Shown piece after piece: positions 59,446 through 64,000 of a stretch of DNA of 64,000 nt. The stretch comes from Arcuatula senhousia (lineage: Eukaryota > Mollusca > Bivalvia > Mytilida > Mytilidae): positions 27,743,275-27,807,274 of the forward strand of contig OZ020308.1 in the NCBI GenBank assembly GCA_963971305.1, read 5' to 3'. The position numbers were made by a program, and so were the translations under genes. Positions within the stretch are counted from its first letter, which is position 1. Each line of letters starts with the position of its first letter. The notes below the pieces were generated by a model. That model did not search any database. It saw nothing but the letters and a program-made list of their open reading frames with translations, and was not told the DNA's origin.

Positions 59446-60838
59446 GGCGAGACATAGGTATTACTTTCCGGCGGCGGCGGCGGCGTTGTAAACTTTTTTG
59501 TAAGACTTTTGTGGAAAATGAATTGCTTGAAAAGTATAATAGCTAGGCATCTGATATTTTGTATACAGAGGGTTCAGGGTATGGTCTACGCAACTGTCCC
59601 CATGCCATGTGACCCTGGCCCCATTTTCACGCTCCAGTGATTCTGTGAACTTAGGTCTTTTTTCAGGTCGTAAACTTTTTTGTAAGACTTTTGTGGTCGA
59701 TGATTTGCTGGAAAAGTATATTAGCTAGGCATCTGATAGTGGGTATACAGACAGTTCAGGTTACGGTCTACACAACCGTCACCATGCCGTTTGGCCCCGA
59801 CCCAATTTTCACGCTCCAGTGACTCTGTGAACTTAGGTCTTTTTTCAGGCTGTAAACTTTTTTGTAAGACTTTTGTGGACGATGATTTGCTGGAAAAGTA
59901 TAATAGCTAGGCATCTGATAATGGGTATACAGACAGTTTAGGTTGTGGTCTACACAACTGTCACCATGTCGTGTGACCTTAACCCATTTTCACGCTCCAG
60001 TGACTCTGTGAACTTAGGTCTTTTTTCAGGCCGTAAACTTTTTTGTAAGACTTTTTGCTGACGATGATTTGCTGAAAAAGCATTATAGCTAGGCATTTGA
60101 TATTGGGTATACAGACAGTTACAGTTATGGTCTACACAACTGTCACCATGCCATGTGACCCTGACCCCATTTTCACGCTCCAGTGGCTCTGTGAACTTAG
60201 ATCTTTTTCAGGCCAAAAAATTTTTGTAAGACTTTTGTGGATGAGTGTAATAGCTAGGCATCTGATATTAGGTATACAGACATTTGTGATAATTGGCTAC
60301 CAAACTGTCACCATGCCGTGTGACCCTGACCCAATTTTTAGGCTCTAGTGACTCTGTGAACTTAGGTCTTTTTCAGTCTGTAAACTTTTTTGTAAGACTT
60401 TTGTGGACTATGAATTGCTAGAAAAGTATAATAGCTAGGCATCTGATATTGGTTATATAGACACTCATTGTGTTTATATCAAGAAATAAAAGCTTAGGTA
60501 GTTAATTTAAGGGGGTACAGAACACCTAAGGGAAATAACTCTTAAATATCACTTGAACGTTTTAGTCAGGCACAATTATTCAAAGAAATCAAGCTTCTCA
60601 AAGATCAAAATATGAAATGTTGAAACTTCATTATGTTCAATGAAAAATTTCCCAAGAAACCTATGGTTTGATTTTCCTAATATTTGACAATTAAATTTAT
60701 ATGACTAAAGTACATATTTTTGCAAATTTTCATAAAAATTAAACGACACAATTTTATTTTAGCCAAAGTGTTGGGTACCCCCTTAAGTGATGGTGCCAGC
60801 AGGCGAGACATACTTTTAGTGGCCACACTTGTGTCCAA
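59446..60838 (-). mobile_element. 182-bp-core element, inverted second copy
   Basis: Reverse complement of the 4016-6095 family. From left: GGCGAGACATAGGTATTAC, GGCGGCGGCGGCGGCG, about 5.3 tandem units of roughly 182 bp (59490-60470; AAACTTTTTTGTAAGACTTT, TAGCTAGGCATCTGAT, TCACGCTCCAGTGACTCTG), then AAGCTTAGGTAG, an inserted MITE, and the 5' module ending CACTTGTGT. The hairpin's outer half is missing beside 59446, so its 3' end is truncated. It has fewer units than the other copy. Confidence 0.85.
60507..60786. mobile_element. TTAA-flanked MITE (piggyBac-like target)
   Basis: TTAA|GGGGGTACAGAACAC at the left and GTGTTGGGTACCCCC|TTAA at the right, 280 bp including both TTAA. The other copy of the host element (4016-6095) lacks this insert: CACCATCGC-TAAA-ATCAACTACC there corresponds to CACCATCAC-TTAA, MITE, TTAA-ATTAACTACC here. 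Duplication of TTAA is typical of piggyBac and Kolobok elements. No transposase. Confidence 0.85.
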
Positions 60839-62520
60839 ACCTTCCCCTATCAATAATCCCAGACTAAGCACAAAAATTAACACAAATGAAAAATCTAATC
60901 GATTAACGTTCGATTCCACTAGACAGAACCGTAAGTTTGACAAAAGATAACAAGAATAAACGAATTGAAGAGGAACTCTCTATAGCACACTCGTTGTTAC
61001 TGACAGCTAGCTGAGAATCATTAATCGACTGATGTAAATAATAAAACATACTTATTTTAAATTCCACATAACTCTTTTTGGTGGGGGTATCATCACACAA
61101 AAGCGACAAACTTGATCGTTATTGTATGCTTTAAATTACATTAATCAAAAAGATTAAAGTTTAAAAGTAAGTATTTGGACCACATGAGTATTTTTCGAAC
61201 AATAAAAAATAGACTTTACATGTGAAATACAATTCTAAACCAAAATTTACGTTACTTTATCACAATTATATTGGATAATTTAGATTAAAAAAACACATAA
61301 ATTATTCAAAGAGAAAACGAGCATTTTGTATTTCGTTGATTTTAAACAAGACGTTTGTTGATAAAATAAAATTCTACCGTAAGAAACTTCATGCTGTTAC
61401 CAAATATCATAAAGCTGTTAGGAGTAGTTGCCGAGAATAGTGTTGCGAAAACCTTATCCTTTATAAAAATAACTAAATTAACTTCCTTTTTCACATATTG
61501 AAAATATTTTTACCAAGGTTTTTAAGGATTTTACGTATTTTCTTCTGATGGAAGTTGTAGAAAATTGTATTAATGTGTGAATGCGTATGAAATCATTTTA
61601 TATATATCTAACATATGGTTTTAGATTTAAGAAATTGCCTGGTCCAGTAAAACATGCCGTTTATTGTCTTGAAATGCTATTAAATAAATTAATCAATGTG
61701 TTAAAAATTACCCTTTTTAATGTCGCGTAATTCAAATAAATATTTTTTGCGATACTATGCATGAAAAATCTATTTTCCCGATAAACTATCCAAATACTTA
61801 AAAAACATTTTATTTTCGAAAATGTGATTATGAGCTTGTTTTCTTGTTAATTAATCAAATTGGTATTTCCGATTAGCCCGACCAAACGCAATACCACACT
61901 ATTGACCACCAGCCGATCACCCCTCAGATGGTGTTCGTGTTCCGTTTGTTATTTACAAAAAGGACATCCCAAACTGTATTATTATGTTTGTCAGTAATTA
62001 CATGCACAAGGTTAGTTGTTTACACCGGATAGACGGGTTCCTACACCATTAAAACTGACCGCGCCCTATATGACCAAGGTGCGTCGAAAAGGGCGTTAAA
62101 ACCTATTAAGACACCCACACACATAATGTAACAATGGTTACTCAAATTGCAAATTGTAAAATAAGGCCGTACATAAGTTCAATTTTTATTCCATGTTAAA
62201 AGAGAAAAGATAGGTAGCTTTATTACCATGTTAAAAGAGAAAAGATAGGTAGCTTTATATACGAGGTTATGTTCTATAATGTATATGTTACAGGGTAAGT
62301 GTGTAATTAGGGATTGCATGTAATCCCTGGAATATTTAGGGATTTCATGGTATCAATGGTTATTTTAGGGAATATAAATCATCATTTTACAATTTTGTAA
62401 GGAATTATGCTTCAAAAGAGCTGAAAAGAATAGGTATAGATAAAAAAAAACTTTTTGAAATCATTTTTGGGAAAACGAGTAAAAAAAAAGAAAAAGTAGG
62501 GATTACAGGTGGTCCTCAAG
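60839..62520. other. Unassigned region with a small duplication
   Basis: No supported gene; frames at 60677-61109 overlap on both strands and lack domains. A 35-bp tandem duplication (CCATGTTAAAAGAGAAAAGA, then TAGGTAGCTTTATTA) lies at 62191-62258. TAGGGATTGCATGTAATCCC near 62306 with TAGGGATTACAGG near 62497 may be MITE ends. Confidence 0.4.
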
Positions 62521-62930
62521 CGATTTAACAATTCAGCTCATTAAGCTCTGCAAAAGTCTCCATCGGGTCGTAGTTGTCGGATGACCCCTTATAGTGGCTA
62601 TGGCCCTTTAAATGCCAAAAATAGCACTTTTTCCCTGTAGAATGAGAACTATTGCAGATAAGGAAAAGTTGTTGCCTGCTTAAACCTTCAGCTCATTAAG
62701 CTCTACAAAAGAATCCATTGGGTTAAAGTTGTCAGATGATGGTCTTTTAAAGACCAAAAATAGCGTTTTTTCCTGTTTTTGCTCTATAGAATGAAAACTA
62801 TTGCAAATAGAGAAATGCCGTTACCTGCTTAAGCCGTCATCTTATTTTAAGCTCGACAAAAGTCTTTATCATATTAAACTGTCATATGTCCCAATAGAGA
62901 AGTGACAATTACGACCCTAAGGACCAGGTG
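62521..62930 (+). mobile_element. Decayed AGCTCACCTGG-type tandem units
   Basis: About 2.5 diverged copies of the roughly 160-bp core seen at 55180-56310 (TTCAGCTCATTAAGCTCT, TGACCCCTTATAG, AATGAAAACTATTGCA), ending with GGACCAGGTGATAG, a decayed 3' subterminal repeat. No 5' hairpin or microsatellite. Confidence 0.65.
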
Positions 62931-64000
62931 ATAGAGGTTCTAACACCTTCAATACATAGATACATGTATGAGGTGTAGTCTTTTTGAGGTTGCACAGCAT
63001 TGGGTAGAACTATATGTAATCGTGTGATGTTTTATATTTTGGTCACGGTCATCTTGACCTTGAACTTGATGTTTCATTTCTTGATACAATTATTTCTTGC
63101 GACTTTTTGAAATTGATAACCTTCAGTTATAGAATATCTCCAATTACACCCTCGTTTTACTTGGCGTCTTCAGTTAAAGGGCGTTTAACCTATGCAGTGA
63201 TACATTTTAAACTATCATATAACAAATAATATTTTTTTTTAAATATAAATAACATTTTTTCAATTTCTTTTGAAAAAGAACAAAATTATAATTTTATCAT
63301 ACAAATCGTGGTCCAACCAGGGACCGATCTATTCCACCTAATACAAATATTAATTATGAAAGATGCTTTATTGTCATATATCCATGATATCAGTCTCGCT
63401 GAATTCTATTTCCGAAATGTTTTGTACATTCGATTGAATTTACAAAATTGATGTATTTTATACAATTGTGTAAAAAAAATAATCCAAATTTTAATCACGT
63501 TCTTTTGGAGTAGCTTTATTTGAAAATGTGTGCCTTAATATAACTAGCAGAAAATATGTATTTAAACAGCTGACAATGTCTGTTAAACTTGAAATCACAT
63601 CAAACGTGATCATCCATGGTGGCTTATTGAAAATGCTCAACAATTTGTATAGTATTTAGGGACTTAAAAAACAGTCTATAGGCATATTTCTTTTATAACA
63701 ATAGACCATTGGAAAAATCATAATAGTCATTCTGCTTTTATATGATCGATTTCTTGACTTGAGACAAGCCGTTTCTAAGATCATGTGTATCTTTTGTCAA
63801 AAATTATTTCCATTATACAAATCTAAAATCTCGTTTCACACTTCATGATTTTCTGGAAATGTTTAAGCTTCTATGGTCTATAAAACTGAGCAATATTGTG
63901 GAACGTATTCACTAACTGTACAGACCAAAAAAAATATATTTAACTTACATGTATGGAGAATATAAAAATATATTTTATCGTGTACGCTTGGGAACTATAA
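62931..64000. other. Unassigned AT-rich region
   Basis: No gene or repeat recognised to the end of the window. Confidence 0.5.

Overview
This is an AT-rich, intron-containing animal nuclear sequence, most likely from a bivalve mollusc and plausibly a mussel (Mytilidae). The evidence is spliced metazoan genes with GT-AG introns, plus many non-autonomous rolling-circle-type repeats. These have palindromic ends, GTCC or GCC microsatellites and 150-500 bp tandem cores, including the family that starts AGCTCACCTGG, which I recognise from bivalve genomes. The species call is inference.

Only two protein-coding genes can be supported, and they lie head to head. A TMEM134-like two-pass membrane protein runs on the minus strand (11590-18266, six coding exons, 160 residues). 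A macrophage migration inhibitory factor (MIF) family gene runs on the plus strand (18561-23065, three exons, 121 residues). Their start codons are about 294 bp apart, so they probably share a bidirectional promoter. Their introns hold several small palindromic MITE-like elements, including two copies of one family, one in each gene.

Layout. 1-10300: a 1.25-kb foldback repeat, a nested element (2739-6236) made of a 182-bp tandem-core rolling-circle-type element between two inverted short arrays, and three more elements of similar build. 10300-23400: the gene pair. 23945-33525: a minisatellite built on a roughly 19-bp ACATAGGGTTACAATGGTT-like unit, carrying four near-identical 2.24-2.26-kb higher-order units. 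34160-36530: an AGCTCACCTG-type element with a 492-bp tandem core and no 3' end. 37033-54332: a 17.3-kb array of 14 copies of a 428-bp module A alternating with 13 copies of an 870-bp module B. 54853-56372: a complete AGCTCACCTG-type element. 57480-58800: a second, diverged copy of the minisatellite-plus-module structure. 59446-60838: a second, inverted copy of the 182-bp element, with a TTAA-flanked MITE inserted in it. 60839-64000: mostly nothing recognisable.

The most interesting structure is the 37033-54332 array. It begins and ends exactly on module A, A has imperfect 17-bp terminal inverted repeats, and the last A is flanked by a perfect 5-bp direct repeat (GTATA). This suggests that two same-orientation insertions of a MITE seeded a satellite by unequal exchange, giving A(BA)13. 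No rRNA gene, functional tRNA, CRISPR array or autonomous transposase/polymerase gene was seen.
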